DNA of 64,000 nucleotides from Dryomyza anilis. Lineage: Eukaryota; Arthropoda; Insecta; Diptera; Dryomyzidae. The notes below the pieces were generated by a model, which saw only the letters and a list, made by a program, of their open reading frames with translations, was not told the origin of the DNA and ran no database searches. The position numbers and the translations under genes were made by a program. Numbering within the stretch: position 1 is the first letter of the stretch; each line of letters opens with the position of its first letter. The DNA is taken from NCBI GenBank assembly GCA_951804985.1, contig OX638130.1:38454751-38518750 (forward strand). The letters run 5' to 3'. Of this stretch, positions 23,129 to 34,877 are shown piece by piece.

Positions 23129-23575
23129 TGTAACGAGAACACATTACAATAAACGACATTTGTCCCACTGTCGCACTACCACAGCAACAACGTATACATA
23201 AGGCAGAATCGACCGCTAAAACGAAGCTACACCCGAAACTCGACATGAATTCGAACATGCCTCCGAGCACAACTGACTCCAACCAATACGATTTACGCAC
23301 TCGTGAATATCGCTGTCGTATAATTCTCATCTGGTTTATGGAAAGTTTAACATAAGTAATGCTTGCTAAAATGGGTTGAACGACGGTTCGAAGGCGTAAT
23401 GTCTTGTACTGTCCGGATCATATTTGTAAACAAATAAGATTATTTTTGGAAGCGAACAACCGAAAGGCGCACTTGAATACATTGAATTTTCCGTCGGCTA
23501 CCCATTCGGTCGTCACTAATTTGTGTGTTTACGTCGGCGACCAAGTCGGTCATCATTAATCTTGCACTGTGCAGC
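23129..23575 (+). repeat. Direct-repeat unit 2 (LTR-like)
   Basis: It is co-linear with 18174-18711 from TGTAACG through the first minisatellite unit. It is truncated near 23575. With unit 1 it may represent a short non-autonomous LTR retrotransposon (TRIM/LARD type). Confidence 0.7.
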
Positions 23576-23617
23576 GGTTATATCAATTTTTCGAAGGGGA
23601 TGTAGGTACTATATACA

Positions 23618-23836
23618 TTTTAACCTTTGTGTCTACATGAGATTTCTCAACGCTATGGCTATACGAGTATATCCAAATTGTATACGCATATAATTTGTAC
23701 GAAAATTGTGGTATAAAAGGTTAGTAATAGGTTACTTAAAAATTCATAAGAAGCGGATCTTGGAAACATATATTTTATGACATTTTAATAGTGAATAACA
23801 TACCCGGGTATGTCGTGTAGACACAAAAGTTAAATC
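23618..23836. mobile_element. 219-bp MITE (TTAACCTTTGTGTCTACA TIRs)
   Basis: TTTTAACCTTTGTGTCTACA at 23618 is mirrored by TGTAGACACAAAAGTTAAA ending near 23835. There is no coding capacity. Confidence 0.7.
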
Positions 23837-24365
23837 AACAAATTCAAATTTATAAAACCATGGCTCACATAGTTAATCGTACAGTAATACAAATTACTAA
23901 TATTAGAAAAATACAATTACTATTTCTTAACAGAGACTGTAACAGTTACGAGTAATATAAAAAAAAAACTAAAATAAAAATTATTTTTGAATAATACTTT
24001 TTTTAGTTCAGTAATAACGATTTTTAAAATTTTGCTCAGAAATAAAACTCAAACTTTAATTTTTATTTTCAAACTCAAAATTAAAAATTAATTTTTATTT
24101 TATTTTGCTCAAGAATAACGATTATTTTTGATTTATACTTTTTTTTTCCGCAAAAATAAAAATTAGGATTGTGCATAATTTGATGTGTAGCAAAAATAAT
24201 GTTTTTACGATAGAAGGGATGGACTCTAGTACTAATTTGGGTCATAAGTGCATCATTTGATTTTTGTCGGTGAATCTGTACCAATGTAATTACAGAATCA
24301 TCCAAATGCGTCATTGGAATTTTGGGCGAATTAATTCCAATGGGATCGTTATTCTTCAAAGTATA
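23837..24365. other. AT-rich spacer
   Basis: Low-complexity A/T-rich sequence with several ATTTTTA/TAAAAAT palindromes; nothing recognised. Confidence 0.45.
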
Positions 24366-24369
24366 TTAA

Positions 24370-25318
24370 GGAAGGTGAGGAAAATTTGGAGAGAGGACAA
24401 ATTTGAGCGTAATTCTGTACACATATTTCAAATTTGAAATATTTTTCTGTATACAAAAGGCATTGCGATATTTGTTTTTATTTAGGTTTTCTGTATATAA
24501 AAGTACATTTATTTGTTTATGTTTGAAATGTTTTTTTTTCTGATTTGCTTTTATTAAATAATTTAAATGTTTTTCTACAAACTTTATTATATAAAACATT
24601 TGAGCGAGGATGTACCCCTTGATGTGTACAAAAGTGTTAAATGCGACGTTTCAATAGCACATGCTCGCAATTTCTTATAATCCCATCTCCTCGTCCAAGT
24701 GTGCAAGGATTCATAATTAGCAAATCTTTAACAAGCTCGCCCACACTCTACTACGCGATTAAAATGTTAAATATAATTTTTTTCATCTCTTTGTAACTAC
24801 TTCAGGTGTTAGCATTTTATATGGAATGTTCAACGCCACGGACATGTCTGAACCGCTACATAAAAAGTTGAAGCAGTAGATGTCGTAGCAGTTGGAGGCA
24901 TAAATGGGAGTCCCGGAATTGGTGATGCCTCCAAGAACATGTACCATTTTCTGAGATGCAGCTTTACTGGTGCGGTAGATTTAACATTAATATATTTGAG
25001 ACACGCGACAATGAGGACAGAATTTTGGTACACCAGACGGATATAAATGTGAACTTTTTTTTCGGGGGTTCAATAAATTTGTGCACCCGATATTTTTTTT
25101 GCTTCTGGAGATCGCGGGAAACGTGGAATTTTCATTTACCGCAACTGGTCACATGCAAAATAAAATGATTTCCACATTAGTTTATACACGATGTTTGTTT
25201 TGTAATTGTTTTGACAATTTTAATTTTAATCACCGAGGAAAATCAACAACGAATGACAAAAAAATAGTTCAATTGAAAAATAAAAAATGAGATGAGTTTT
25301 TATACTTTCCTCACCTTG
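24370..25318. mobile_element. 949-bp piggyBac-like MITE flanked by TTAA
   Basis: The end AAGGTGAGGAAA (24372) is mirrored by TTTCCTCACCTT (25306-25317), and TTAA lies just outside both ends (24366-24369 and 25319-25322). TTAA duplications are typical of piggyBac. The interior has a GC-richer portion (24830-25050) with a 67-codon minus frame of no recognised family. Confidence 0.7.
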
Positions 25319-25326
25319 TTAAATAC

Positions 25327-25749
25327 TGTATAAAATAAAACGAACTGTGTTGTACAAAGACAACAAATATATTAAAAATAAATTAGTTCTTGAACCGACA
25401 TTCTGGCGATCGAGACCCGCTATCAATAGTACATAAAAGACCTTGAACAATTTTCATGTAAAGTTCGATTACACTCATTAACGAAGTGTCAGTACCAAAC
25501 GAGAACAGCCGAGAGCATAAATAGATGAGCGTATTAGTAAAAAGGGTGATAATGATCGTAGAAGAGGTACAAGTGATGAAATGACAGTCTCTCTCAAGTG
25601 GATCGCATTTTAATAACAGTGTTGTCGGTCGGTATAAATATTACCTATTATAAGTAACAAATGTTAAACTTGTATAAAATACAAATGTTAAATAACAAAC
25701 TATAAACATGAAAGCATTAATATAAACTTAAATATGTTTTTCTGTAACA
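25327..25749 (-). repeat. 3' LTR of the BEL/Pao element
   Basis: It matches 35260-35656 along its length; it carries a small extra segment (about 25515-25545) that the other LTR lacks, which accounts for the length difference. Confidence 0.93.
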
Positions 25750-25779
25750 TTCCCGGTCCTAAGGACGACAGTTCTTCAA

Positions 25780-28612
25780 TCATTTATATACTGTGTTTAG
25801 ATTAGCAGAAATGTCGATGGAGGATATTGTTTTATCGCCTTGTTGAACGGCTGCGCCTCGAATCGCAGCCAACTTGCCCTTACTGCAATCATTATTCTTA
25901 GCCGAAAATATAATATATTCAGAAGGAAGAAAACATATTTTTCGTATAGGTCCATTTTCCTGGTGGACATCTTTCGTCATATAATAACACAAGATCGCCG
26001 ATCTTAGCGTTAGTCCGTACCGTTGCCCATTTCGGACGACTTTGAGGTCGGTTTAAATATTCGCCAACGTTTTAAACCACCAGTTTTGAACTCGAGCAAG
26101 TCCTCATCTGGTATATTAATAGTTGGCTCACTTATTAAAAAGTGGCCAGGAGTGAGCGTGTCGCAGCTATCGACGTCTTCATTAAGCGGACAAAGTGGTC
26201 GTGCATTGAGGCAGGCTTTTATTAGTGCCAAAAGCGTAGAAAGCTCTTCATAGTTCAGTATGTGGTCTTGAATTATCCTCTTTAAGTGATATTTAGTAGA
26301 CTTCACTCCGGCCTCCCATAGCCCACTAAAGTGTGGCGATGCGGGGGAATGAAATTCCATGTAGTGCCTTCGCTAGCAATTATTGCCCTGAGGTCTTCTG
26401 GTACAGATGAAATACTGCGTTGGTGCATTATTTGTAGTGCATTATTGGCACCGATAAAATTTGTACCACAATCTGAGTAAATTTGTGTATATTTTCATCG
26501 CATAGACACAATTCTACGGAATGCACCAAGAAATGCTTCTGTGCTTAAACTGGAAACGCCTTAGTGACCATACATAAAAATACGCAAATGTATCCCTTTG
26601 ATATCTTTGCATTTCTCAGTGATGACTGACGTATATCGATTGGACCTGCGTAGTCTACACCGCTATAAAGAAATGGTCGTGCCGGTGTAAGTCTCACTTT
26701 CGGTAAATTTCCCATCAGTTGCTGAGCTGTTTTTGCATTGTACTTGAAGCATATTAAACAGCGTTTCAACACAGATTGTGCAATATGGCGACCATTCGAA
26801 ACCCAATATTTACGACGAATAAAATTAAGCATCAGTTGAATACCACCGTGCAAGGTTTTAACGTGAGCATCGGAAAATAAATGAAATGTAAGTGGATTTT
26901 TTCTTGATAAAAGTATCGGGTATTTCATAGTTGCGGGAACGTCTGCAAGATTAAGTCTACCTCCAACTCTTAATATTCCATTTTGGTCTATAAAGGGACA
27001 GAGTCTCGAAATATAATTATTTATTAACAAGTCGTTTTCCAGACAGTAATTGTTGTAGTTCTTGTTGAAAATTGATATTTTGACATAATTTTATTAATCG
27101 GTTTAGAGCCAGTTGTAGTTCAGAAGCGGTTAATGGACCGTAATGGCAATTTTCCTTGTTTTTTCAGTTGTGGTAAAAACGTAATAGGTAGGTCACTATC
27201 GATATGATTTTACTTAGACTTGAATATTTGTGTATTATTTCTGGATACGAGGTAACACTAATGTGATTAATCAGAACTGAATTGCGCCGTTCTAAATTTG
27301 TATTCAAACAATGATTAATATCAGAAGACCAAGATATTAATCCGTGGTGCCACGGCCATTTAGGGCCGTGGCACCAGAGCGAATGTTCACATAAGTCACG
27401 TGGCATAACTCCTCTCGACGCACAGTCTGCAGGATTATCCTTTGTAGGCATATATCTCCATTGACTTATATAAGACAACTGTTGTATCTCAGCAACACGG
27501 TTTGCGACATAAACTGTCCACTTTGTAGGCTGGGTTCTTATCCAATGTCCTTATAGCCAAAAAAGGAGCAGGTGTCGTTCCGTAAGTGACAGTCGTTAAT
27601 TTATAAATCTGCACAGGATCAGATGGTGATTTCCTCCATACAATTTGTTGGTATCGATGATGGTCAGGACTTACATCCATTTGTCTAAACATTTTCTCGA
27701 TATCAGCACAAATTGCTATTCTATGGTTACGCCATCGTAAAACAATTTCTGCTAAAACAGAACATAACGCAGGACTCGCCGATAACTCTTTGTTCAATGA
27801 TCTTTGATTACAGTAGGTAGTTGAACCATCGAAGACCACTCGAAGCTTTGTCGTCGAACTGGATAGATTCTCAACACCATGATGGGGAAGGAAATATGAA
27901 TTATTTTGGATATCATCCGGATACTTGCCGACCAATTCCATGTGACCAAGTCGTATATATTCATCCATGAACTTGCAGTACTCCTTGTGAAATTCTATTT
28001 TTCTCTGAAACGTTTTTTCAAGATTAAATAGTCTGGTTATAGCAATTGGTAATTTGGTTCACCCTCTAATACAGACTTAAACGGCAGCGAAACAATATAC
28101 CTGCCTTTCTCGTTTCTTGTATGTGTGGAGACAAAATGATTTTCACACGCAAGTTCTTCAGTTGATGGTATTCGTTTCTAAATTATTTCTTCTTGCTCCC
28201 AGAAGCTCCTTAACTGATCATCAATACAACAATGATGATTATTTATTATTGAAATTTCGTGAGATGCTACTGCAGGTCCAGATATGACCCATCCGAAATA
28301 TGTTTCTTGATAGAACAAACCAGTTCTAGTTTTATATTGTCCTTCCTTAAGGATACGCCCATACACATCTACACCTAGGATAAGATCTATTGGCTGAGAC
28401 TTATAATATTGATAATCAGCTAGGGTAATTGTTGCATTATGTGGTAACTGAGAGGAGATTATGGTTACGAGTGGTAAATATGTTGATAGACTCGGTAAAA
28501 CAAATGCTTCAATAGCCACTGAAAAGTTTGGATCACATTTTGAATGCAACTGAATATTTGTTACTCTCCTTATGTAATTTACTTGTTTTGGATTAACACC
28601 GTGAATTTGCAT
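25780..28612 (-). pseudogene. BEL/Pao pol relic: protease, RT, integrase
   Basis: The minus strand shows in order: a protease-domain tail (LADYQYYKSQPIDLILGVDV, YFGWVISGP), but the DSG active site is absent; RT N-terminal half (YFLPHHGVE, LRVVFDGS, RIAICADIEKMFRQ, TVTYGTTPAPFLAIRTL); then an abrupt jump to the post-RNase H connection (WTVYVANRVAEIQQLS, WRYMPTKDNPADCASRG). The YxDD box and RNase H are therefore deleted at about 27525-27545. Integrase follows, with zinc-binding H-H-C-C (LHGG, RRKYW, RCLICFKY), SGVDYAGP and the catalytic Glu region SPHFSGLWEAGVKSTKYHLK (26360-26010). Frame changes separate most pieces. Confidence 0.88.
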
Positions 28613-29972
28613 ATTTGTGCAATGTTTGAATTTTTAGCAAAATAGTTGCAAGAATAACTTGTGTTGTAGTTTTCGAATATGCCTTATTTTTTGTCGAAAC
28701 ATGATTAGTTTGTAAGTGACTAAAGGGTTTTGTTGAAGATTGGTTCTGGTGATCAGTATGTAGCAAAGTATTATGCTTCTCATTGCAAATGTGGCAAGTG
28801 CTACTAGACTTGCACTCATCTAGAATATGACCAGTCATAAGATAATTTTTACAGATGGAATTGCGTTCAACAAATTCCATTGTATTTGCAGATGAATAAG
28901 ATTGAAATTCCCCGCACCTATATAAAAGATGCGACTTTTTGCAGCATGGACAGTATGGTGTCTTGGTTGTGTTGAAAGTTCTAAAACCTGCACGTGGAAG
29001 AGTATGTTGTGGCTTAGGTTTGAAACTAGCGTTTGAAATGCCTATAGTTTCCAAGGTACGGAATGTAGTTTCTAAAAATCCATACACATCTTCCATTTTT
29101 GGAAGGTCTCTGGTAGCCTTTAAATTATGTTCCCACTCCTTTCTGGTCTCGGAATCAAGTTTTATACAGTGATGTGGACGATAATAGGATAATAGAAGAA
29201 TAGGATGTTTGGTTGGAACATTTATATTTGCCAATGAAGCTATACATTCTTTATTAGTGTCTAAAAGTGTATTGATAGCAAAATGCGACGGATTTGTTGA
29301 TTTAGGAATGGCGAAAAGTTTCTTGAGAAGTGTGTCTACAATTACGCGCTTGTTGTTGAACCTGTCCTCCAGTTTTTTCCAAGCAAGATCATAATTTGCT
29401 GCTGTAGCGAAAATATGTTTTATTAGATGCTCAGCCTCATCAGTGACGGAACTTTTCAAATAATACATTTTTTGTACTTTACTAAACGCATTATTTACGC
29501 GCTTGTTGTTGAACCTGTCCTCCAGTGTTTTCCAAGCAAGATCATAATTTGCTGCTGTAGCGAAAATATGTTTTATTAGATGCTCAGCCTCATCAGTGAC
29601 GGAACTTTTCAAATAATACATTTTTGAACTTTACTAAGCGCATTATTTTCATGAACAATTGAGTTATATAGGTCGCGAAAGGCAAACCATTCAAGATAGT
29701 CACCAGAAAATGTAGGCACGGATATTTTCGGTAATTTACTGTCACATGAAATTGTGTAATTTCTAGCTGTTGGATTAGCAAATGTACTTTGAAATACAGG
29801 TGGTGAAGAGCTACTAAATGTTGGCATGGAATCGTACAAAAATGTTTTAAAAAGATGATATTGATCTTCAAACAATGAAAAATGATTTGATTTGCAGTAT
29901 GCGACGTCATCAGTATTTATTGAATTTTCTTCAATAGTTTTCTTAATAGAATGATGCCCTTTCCAATACCAC
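28593..29972 (-). pseudogene. BEL/Pao gag relic
   Basis: The gag core is recognisable from LPKISVPTFSGDYLEWFAF (about 29740) through MYYLKSSVTDEAEHLIK to zinc-knuckle-like CPCCKKSHLLYRC and CHICNEKHNTLLH near the end, as in BEL Gag. One frameshift lies near 29620. Upstream coding-like sequence (WKGHHSIKKTIEENS) begins at about 29972, where foreign DNA starts. A 153-bp segment is duplicated in tandem. Confidence 0.85.
29344..29649 (-). repeat. 153-bp in-frame tandem duplication in gag
   Basis: The units 29344-29496 and 29497-29649 are nearly identical and each encodes the 51 residues running from FSKVQKMYYLKSSV to LEDRFNNKRV. Only one copy is expected. Confidence 0.95.
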
Positions 29973-30273
29973 CTTTAGCATGATGAAATTACTCAATTTA
30001 TTGTGAAATTATAAGAATACGAGGTGTTAAGTAGAAGTTAAGTATAGACTAAGAATCAATTGTTTTCGATAAGCTGAACTGTCTATAAATAAGTGTTAAG
30101 TATAAGTGTAACCAACTTCTAAAGCGAAATAAAGTGTCTTGAAGTAAAAAGACCCGGTTGTTCTAAATAATATAAAGAAAGTAAAAAGGACTCAGTAAGT
30201 ATAAATAGGATCAAGTTAAAGTCCTAGTAGAAGGACTGTTTAACATACAAATAATGGGAATACATGGGGTGCC
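29973..30273 (+). other. Probable leader/LTR piece of a foreign retroelement
   Basis: Non-coding sequence with the AATAAAGTGTCTTGAAG and AAGACCCGGTTG motifs lies upstream of the plus-strand zinc-knuckle frame. It lies outside the BEL coding frame and orientation. The boundary with BEL gag is near 29975. No matching partner LTR was found. Confidence 0.4.
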
Positions 30274-30930
30274 ATGAAAAAGGGGCCAGTCTGTTCATTT
30301 TGCACAAGACCAGGACACACAAGGGATGACTGTTATTTGCGAAAAAATACACCATTTTGCAGAGAATGCGAGAAATACGGACATGAATCGAGTTGGAGAT
30401 GTGGATCAAATAGACTGGAAGAACGCCAGGAGAACCAACAACAATCATTTCAGAATCAGCAGTACCAAGGGGGTTATAGAGGACTTCAGAATAACGGCTA
30501 TCAACACCAACAGCAGCAAAATCAGAATCCGCAAGACAGCAATACTCGTAATAATAGAAATAATAATATTAATAATGGTAATGAAAATAATAGAAATAAT
30601 CCGTTTAGAAATAACAATAGTAATAACAATAACGAACCTAATAGAACATACAGAAATAATAGGGCATGTTATGGGTGTGGTCAAGTCGGCCATATGATAG
30701 CGGATTGCCACGCCAAGAAAAATGTTGTGCCAAACGGTAGTAATGCTCACGATAGGGGAAACTACCACGGGCCCAGCCAAGGCCAATAAGCTGGGGTCCC
30801 GTTAACATTAGTAAAGTTAGGTCAAAGGTAGAAATAGTGGATCATACACCAATGGAGCCTGTGATCACATTTGCTACCGCAGCTTCAAATAACAACCAAA
30901 AAATCGTGGGAGAAAATACCTCCCCCCATA
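30274..30930 (+). pseudogene. Retroelement Gag fragment with three CCHC zinc knuckles
   Basis: The plus-strand frame 30274-30789 encodes CSFCTRPGHTRDDC, CRECEKYGHESSWRC and, after an Asn/Gln-rich linker of about 75 residues, CYGCGQVGHMIADC. These are nucleocapsid-type RNA-binding knuckles. After the stop at 30789 an overlapping frame (about 30785-30925, containing VEIVDHTPMEPVITF) resembles a pro-pol start and breaks off at a poly-A. The capsid part is missing. The orientation is opposite to both the BEL element and the env relic, so it is a separate insertion or an inverted piece. The Asn-rich linker is unusual. Confidence 0.65.
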
Positions 30931-31273
30931 TTGAAAAAAAAAAACAAAAATTATTATTATTAAGAAGAATAATAGTTTTTTTTTTTGTTTGTATTATTTT
31001 AATTATTTCTGAAGAGAAAATTATTATTAAAAAGAATAATAGTTTTTTTCTTTTTACATTGTTTTTATGTGGTATAAATTACGTTAAGTTCTATTAGTTA
31101 TGAAGTTATAATCTTTACTTATATAATATTTAATGGATATTAGTAAATTAAGGGTTGTAATTTCCAGTTATATATAATAAAAACCTGGTCCCGATGTTTT
31201 CGTTGCTAACTGCTGCTGTTCTGCGGTAGTAGTTCGATGCGTTGCTGTTGTTTCTGACGTATTGGCTTCTATT
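30931..31273. other. AT-rich piece after env; possible errantivirus 3' region
   Basis: On the minus strand AGTTAGCAACG (near 31208) follows env and resembles the AGTTA start of errantivirus LTRs. The rest is a pair of similar AAGAATAATAGTTTTTTT stretches (about 30963 and 31031). Confidence 0.4.
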
Positions 31274-33256
31274 TCATGTGACTTCGTTCGTTGACTTGTT
31301 ATGGGTGTTTGGTTTCTGCGTTGTTGATTTCCGCATTGAACCGATTTTTTCGAGTGGGGATTTTTTCTTGCTGGGAAATGTATTTGACATCATTTCAAGG
31401 TTTTCCTTAGCCGCTTCTACATCTATTGTTGCTATTGGTGATTTATTTGTATTAAATTCATCGGCTTTTATTGTTGCTTTATTTTTAATTGTCGAGTAGT
31501 AATGTATGTATAATACATATGCTGCTATTATTATTATTAATATCAGCATTAATATGCCGTAAGACATACCGGTTTTCGTTATTTCATTTTGACGATTAAG
31601 TTATTCTTTGCGTTCCTGGTTATCAGTTAATTGTAGTAATATTTCGTCGAAATCACGATGCCCATCTCTTAATGCTGCTCTTATTTTGCTGTGATCTGAC
31701 ACCAAGATCGGTAACGATGTTTGTGATATATTTGAATTTGATAATGATGACCAATTGCCTTGTAAATTTTCTATCATAACCGTATGTTCTTCCTTCTTGT
31801 ATGTTATATTCCTAATGCTTTGATGTGTAAACTCGTATGGCAGTATCATTTATTTGTTGTGTATGTTGCAAGCTTTATTTATGGACATCCAACCCAGGCC
31901 GGATAGTGTCAATGTGGCTATATTTGACCCACAAACTGCTTCGAAAAAGGCTGGTGTATTGAATTTTTACAACCATGTGTTTGGTGTCTATAGTTTAACT
32001 ACTAGGCCAGAACTCCTTTTGATTGCAACATGTTCACAGGTATCTTTAATATCTGTTCTGTGTTGAATCAGCGCGACTTCATATAGTGTGTTGCTAGTTG
32101 TTAGCATGGTTCCTGGACGTTTGCATAGTGTAATTTCTTTGTCCGTATGTTGGCTAACCAAAATGCATTTGCTGTGATCTTCATTCGATAGACCTATGTA
32201 TATGCTCCGGTCTTCTGCTTCTGATATGTAGTCATATGTTGTTTTAACCAATGCATCCCATTCTTCATTAATATTTGTGGGTATTGGGTAAATTCTATGT
32301 AATGTGAACAACAAATCATCAGGTAATGGTGTCTTGATGACTATTATTAGGCCGCCTGTGTCTGGGAAAACTCGTACTGTTGATGCACGGTGCATTTCGA
32401 ATGATTTTTGTATGAACCACTTCGCCTTTCCTCTTAACGTGAGACTAGTCAGCATTTCATCTAACTCGCTCTGGTCTATAATTGTCGGGTGTAATCGTCC
32501 CTTGTATAGATCATCTATGATTGCCATTTCCATCTGCTGTTGTCCTTGAATTTCGATTAGGTTTGCATTAATTGTAGATTGAATTTCCAAGGTATCCATC
32601 ATGAATAGAAAATGACTAACTTGTTGGTTTATTTTTTTATTTATGTATTTTTGTGTTCTTATTGTTATGTTTAACACATTTTGAAGATTTTCGACTTCCT
32701 TCAAGGAATTCAGTAAGGGTTCTGCTATCTTGTTATAATTTGATGAAATCACCGTAATTTGTCTTTTCATAATTTCGTATGTTTTATGTTCATTATCTTC
32801 AATATCATTGAGATGTTCATAGATAGTCTCTCTTTCTTTATTGTCCATCAGTCCAAAAGCCCAGTTGAGTCCTTCGCCAATGAAATTTAGTGATCTCTTT
32901 TGTCGGTTACTCTTTATTGTGCGCTTAATTATTTCTTCATTTTTCTGTAGTGTGGCTATTATTGCTGTGGTCTCCCGTGTTGCTGCTATACATGATCTTT
33001 TTATGCTGGGTCCGTTTACATTGGTGCTCATTTGTTCGCACATTGTGTTTGCCGTGAGTATGTATTTGTTTGTCAACTCCAGGAAATCGTTCAGTTGTAG
33101 CGGTTTAAACTTGGCTACTATCGTCCATTCATCATTGTAGAACAAAGCATCAGTTGTCTTCTCAAAGAATAATCTTGTATCATTAATTGATGTCTGTGTG
33201 ATGTTGACTGCTTCATTGGCTACCAGCATCAGGACCAGTGTGACAATTCTAATCAT
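31274..33256 (-). pseudogene. Errantivirus-type env relic
   Basis: A single minus-strand frame of 661 codons runs from 33256 to 31274 but is broken by four in-frame stops (near 31985, 31965, 31850 and 31600). It shows an N-terminal signal-like hydrophobic stretch (MIRIVTLVLMLVA), a furin-type site RQKR at residues 118-121 followed by a fusion-peptide-like region (NFIGEGLNWAFG), and a C-terminal membrane anchor (GILMLILIIIIAAYVLYIHY). This is the layout of insect gypsy/errantivirus envelope proteins related to the baculovirus F protein. It is an old, inactive insect retrovirus copy. Codon reading is intact apart from the stops. Confidence 0.85.
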
Positions 33257-34328
33257 TATATTGGTTGCGCTCTTTATTGCCTATCGTAAAGAGTAAGAGA
33301 AGAAATTCCATTTTTTTTTTTACATATTTAATGGAATCTTTGATCATATCATATAGTTTTCTTACAAATATTTCTTATTTTACCTTAATACATCCTGTTA
33401 AGGCTACGACCATAATTATACCTTAATTAGTTATATGATTTTGTTTAGAAACATATATGTTTGGATATGTTTCTGCATTTTTGCAATACAAATTGTTTTA
33501 TTTAGAGTCCCAGTAGTACATGGTTAAATGCTAGTCATATTCAACAATACTTAGCTATTTACTCATGCACTAACTAATAATTTTTTTAAATATTAAGAAA
33601 TAAGTGCGCGCGACTTCTTAGCATTACATAAATGTTTTTGCTATATTAAGTTGTTAAATATTTAATTTTGTACATCTCAATTGTACTTATTAAAGCGTTT
33701 GTTAGTTTGCTATATTAATGCATATCTGTATTAATATATTTAGTTTCATAAATGAAAATTGTGTTAATGATAAAAAATATTAGGCAGTTTTGTCGCTGCA
33801 CTACCGTATCTCGTTTCAGTTCCAGTACGTTAGTTGCTTCTGCCTGTTGTAAAGTGCTGAAGTGCATTTAATCGGTTGGCATATGAATATGTTCAAGCCT
33901 TCTATATTAATATGAGCTGGGAACATTGCGCTCTATGCACAATGAACATGTATGTTTAAAATGCCATTGAGGTAGGTACTGACCTATCGCAATTTTAATG
34001 ACAACGTAATTTTTATACCTTGCAAATTCGTACCTCAAATAATAACTTGATTTTGTTATTTGTTTATATTCAATGCTAGCCATCTTCAATTAATACATAG
34101 CTATTTTCTCTGCGATTTGTATTTTGGCAATATTACATTAAATTTATCGGATTTTATAAATTATATAAAATTAATTTATTTAATATCTACATTTAAAAAA
34201 AATTATAGTTTTTCTCTATTCCTTTCTTTTGTAGTTTCAAATTCATTAGTACACGAAACAATACCAGTCATTCTTAATATGTAATACTTAGCTTATTGGT
34301 TCTTGTTGCAGTCAGCGTTTATTTAATT
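33257..34328. other. AT-rich segment separating integrase tail and env
   Basis: In intact errantiviruses env follows pol closely, so this 1.07 kb is probably an insertion. Related stretches at about 33528-33565 and 34071-34110 (ATGCTAG.CAT.TTCAA then TAGCTATTT) suggest an internal direct repeat. No coding signal is present. Confidence 0.4.
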
Positions 34329-34538
34329 CTACGTAACTATACTGTTGTATGCTTTTAACAAATTATTATGAAATTTTTTCGCTATACCCTTGATACAAAT
34401 CTCAGTCGTTACAGGGTTTTTTATTGAAAGAACCTCATAGGGTCCCACCCAAACTGGTGAAAATTTATTTTTCCTATTTTGATTTTTTAACGTGGGCGTG
34501 TATACCTGTGCTATGTAAAGCGGTGTGCGCCAATACAA
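34329..34538 (-). pseudogene. Ty3/gypsy integrase C-terminal fragment
   Basis: The minus frame contains KFSPVWVGPYEVLSI and KGIAKKFHNNLLKAYNS. This resembles the end of gypsy-type integrase, where a PYEV-like motif is followed by a Lys-rich tail. It points to the same errantivirus relic as the env downstream on the minus strand. The catalytic core is not present. Confidence 0.65.
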
Positions 34539-34868
34539 TTAAATGCTGTTTGTGTTTAACATGCATAATGCTTAATCCTAAAAGTATGCCATAAAGAAAA
34601 ATATACTGATTATGTTATATTGTGGATCAAAAGCACGCTGTAAGTTCCACGATTATGATACACAACAGTGGATCATATGAGGGCTGTGAACTCTACGATT
34701 ATGATACACAACATAACCTGTTGAAAAATGTTCGGGTGATAGATTGTCCACTCTGTTCTTTAATCTCCTCAGATCGCCATGCAAATTGCTCTGTTCCGCA
34801 ATAGTTGTGTTTAACGATTCCATCGATGATTAATTAGTATTCTTTTAGTTTCCGTTTTTAAATTAATA
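34539..34868. other. Non-coding segment with a short direct repeat
   Basis: CACGATTATGATACACAACA (34646) recurs as TACGATTATGATACACAACA (34692). The rest is unassigned; it may be BEL or errantivirus leader. Confidence 0.45.
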
Positions 34869-34877
34869 TATTTGTAT

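Noticed and set aside
24830..25033. Minus frame with STAPVKLHLRKWYMFLEASP
   Set aside because: It looks protein-like but lies inside a MITE, is short and matches no family I know; kept only as part of the MITE description.
30274..30789. A cellular CNBP-like zinc-knuckle gene
   Set aside because: It lacks a complete N-terminus, is followed by a pro-pol-like overlapping frame and sits inside retroelement debris.
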